DNA from: Actinomycetota bacterium
GTDB taxonomy: Bacteria; Actinomycetota; Humimicrobiia; Humimicrobiales; Humimicrobiaceae
Assembly: GCA_016932375.1 (NCBI GenBank)
Contig: JAFGDA010000085.1
Location: forward strand, 1 to 7,884
DNA: 7,884 nucleotides
Reading direction: 5' to 3'
The notes beneath the pieces are model-generated. The model saw only the letters and a program-made list of their open reading frames with translations, did no database searches and was not told the DNA's origin. Shown here piece by piece: positions 7,339 to 7,884 of the stretch (its first letter is position 1; the number at the start of each line of letters is the position of its first letter). The position numbers were made by a program, and so were the translations under genes.

Positions 7339-7449
7339 TCTTGTATTCCTCCCTGTCCAAATAAAAATTGCCTTAATGACTCTCCGGGGTAGCCCTCGCA
7401 ACCGCAGGAAGTTAAAAGATTACCGGAAATAATTGAATACGGCTCAAAA
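7339..7449 (-). promoter_or_regulatory. efp leader region with a GC-rich, possibly structured segment
   Basis: This is the longest gap in the window (111 nt), between the aminopeptidase stop and efp. At 7381-7407 it is much richer in G and C than its surroundings. It includes a GGG/CCC mini-hairpin (7387-7395) and a competing TCCGG/CCGGA pair (7383-7387 with 7423-7427). Near the aminopeptidase stop there is a 6-nt inverted repeat (7431-7436 with 7450-7455), with no U-run after it, so it is not a typical terminator. I do not recognise any known riboswitch core and found no convincing -35/-10 pair. A regulatory role is a guess. Confidence 0.25.
7347..7353 (-). promoter_or_regulatory. Strong ribosome binding site fixing the efp start
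   Basis: The minus strand reads GGGAGGA, 8 nt before the ATG at 7338. It is the best Shine-Dalgarno sequence I see in the window and argues against the upstream in-frame ATG at 7401. Confidence 0.85.
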
Positions 7450-7884
7450 TCAATTTAAGATTATAAGATTTTTTGGCGATTTATAAAGGGTCCTGCAACT
7501 GCGCTTTTCCACAAGTACCATGTCTTCTATCCTTACGCCTCCCAAGCCTTCAATATAAATACCGGGCTCTATTGTTATAATCATATTTTCTTTAAGTATC
7601 TCTTTGTTACCGGGTGCGACATAGGGTTTCTCGTGTACTTCAAGTCCAACCCCATGGCCCGTACCATGCCCAAAATACTTACCGAATCCTTCTTCCTCTA
7701 TGATATTCCTTGCGATACTGTCTACATACCCGCAGCTCACACCATCCCTGCACGCATTTAAGGCTGCCGTTTGTGCCCGTAATACTATATCATAAATCCT
7801 GGTTAATTTATCATGATTTTTTATTTTATTTAAAAAAATGGTCCTTGTCATATCCGTACAGTAATTTTTAAACCTGCACCCAAA
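7450..7884 (-). CDS. M24B family aminopeptidase (Xaa-Pro aminopeptidase/dipeptidase type), C-terminal part
   Basis: The frame is open to the right edge, giving the last 144 residues of a pita-bread metallopeptidase that removes residues next to proline. The visible part starts FGCRFKNYCTDMTRT, where the metal-ligand Asp is residue 11; the preceding Asp ligand (of DFG) would lie just outside the window. Further ligands are the His in GHGTGHGVGLEVHE, the Glu in TIEPG and the Glu in GGVRIED, so the visible catalytic set is complete. An internal ATG at 7851 is not the real start because the upstream sequence continues the conserved DFGxxxxxYCTDMTRT motif. Its place directly before efp matches the Bacillus yqhT/papA-efp and mycobacterial pepQ-efp arrangements. 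Whether it is an aminopeptidase or a prolidase cannot be decided without the N-terminal domain. Confidence 0.92.
   Translation of the reverse strand, partial: FGCRFKNYCTDMTRTIFLNKIKNHDKLTRIYDIVLRAQTAALNACRDGVSCGYVDSIARNIIEEEGFGKYFGHGTGHGVGLEVHEKPYVAPGNKEILKENMIITIEPGIYIEGLGGVRIEDMVLVEKRSCRTLYKSPKNLIILN

Noticed and set aside
7339..7401. A 21-residue N-terminal extension of EF-P from an upstream ATG
   Set aside because: The internal ATG at 7338 has a strong ribosome binding site and gives the conserved EF-P N-terminus at normal length; the extension looks like translated leader.
7431..7455. Inverted repeat AATTGA/TCAATT at the aminopeptidase stop as a terminator
   Set aside because: The stem is short and AT-rich, with no following U-tract; chance is likely in this composition.

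Overview
The window is a dense, AT-rich bacterial housekeeping block. All nine genes I can support lie on the minus strand, so transcription runs from high to low coordinates. In that order they are: the C-terminal part of an M24B (Xaa-Pro) aminopeptidase, efp, nusB, an ispA-type polyprenyl synthase, a tlyA-type rRNA methyltransferase, nadK, recN, pyrG, and the N-terminal part of a DUF1461-like membrane protein. Both end genes are cut by the window edges. No gap exceeds about 112 bases, and I see no tRNA, rRNA, mobile element, CRISPR array or convincing intrinsic terminator.

Layout: the right third (about 6280-7884) holds aminopeptidase-efp-nusB, with the two largest gaps: 111 nt before efp and 72 nt before nusB. 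These are the only plausible sites for internal promoters or RNA regulation. From ispA leftward the genes are packed like one operon: 23 nt nusB-ispA, 47 nt ispA-tlyA, a 4-nt ATGA overlap tlyA/nadK, 40 nt nadK-recN, an 11-nt overlap recN/pyrG, and 39 nt pyrG-DUF1461. Three genes (tlyA, pyrG, DUF1461) appear to use TTG starts.

Organism: aminopeptidase-efp-nusB-ispA-tlyA-nadK-recN is a classic Firmicutes-style order. Following recN closely with pyrG recalls Actinobacteria, where tlyA-nadK-recN is followed by pyrG a couple of genes later. Together with low GC this suggests a Gram-positive-lineage bacterium, perhaps a deep-branching low-GC actinobacterial or clostridial group. This is inference from gene order and composition only. 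Genes often found in this block (xseA/xseB, dxs, argR) are absent.

Functionally the cluster mixes translation and ribosome maturation (EF-P, TlyA), transcription antitermination (NusB), isoprenoid chain elongation (IspA), NADP and CTP supply (NadK, PyrG) and DNA repair (RecN). I do not see a new multi-gene system. The observations most worth a second look are a TlyA-family protein that begins exactly at the domain linker and lacks the usual S4 RNA-binding domain, and a CTP synthase whose glutaminase oxyanion loop reads PYGFG instead of PGGFG.
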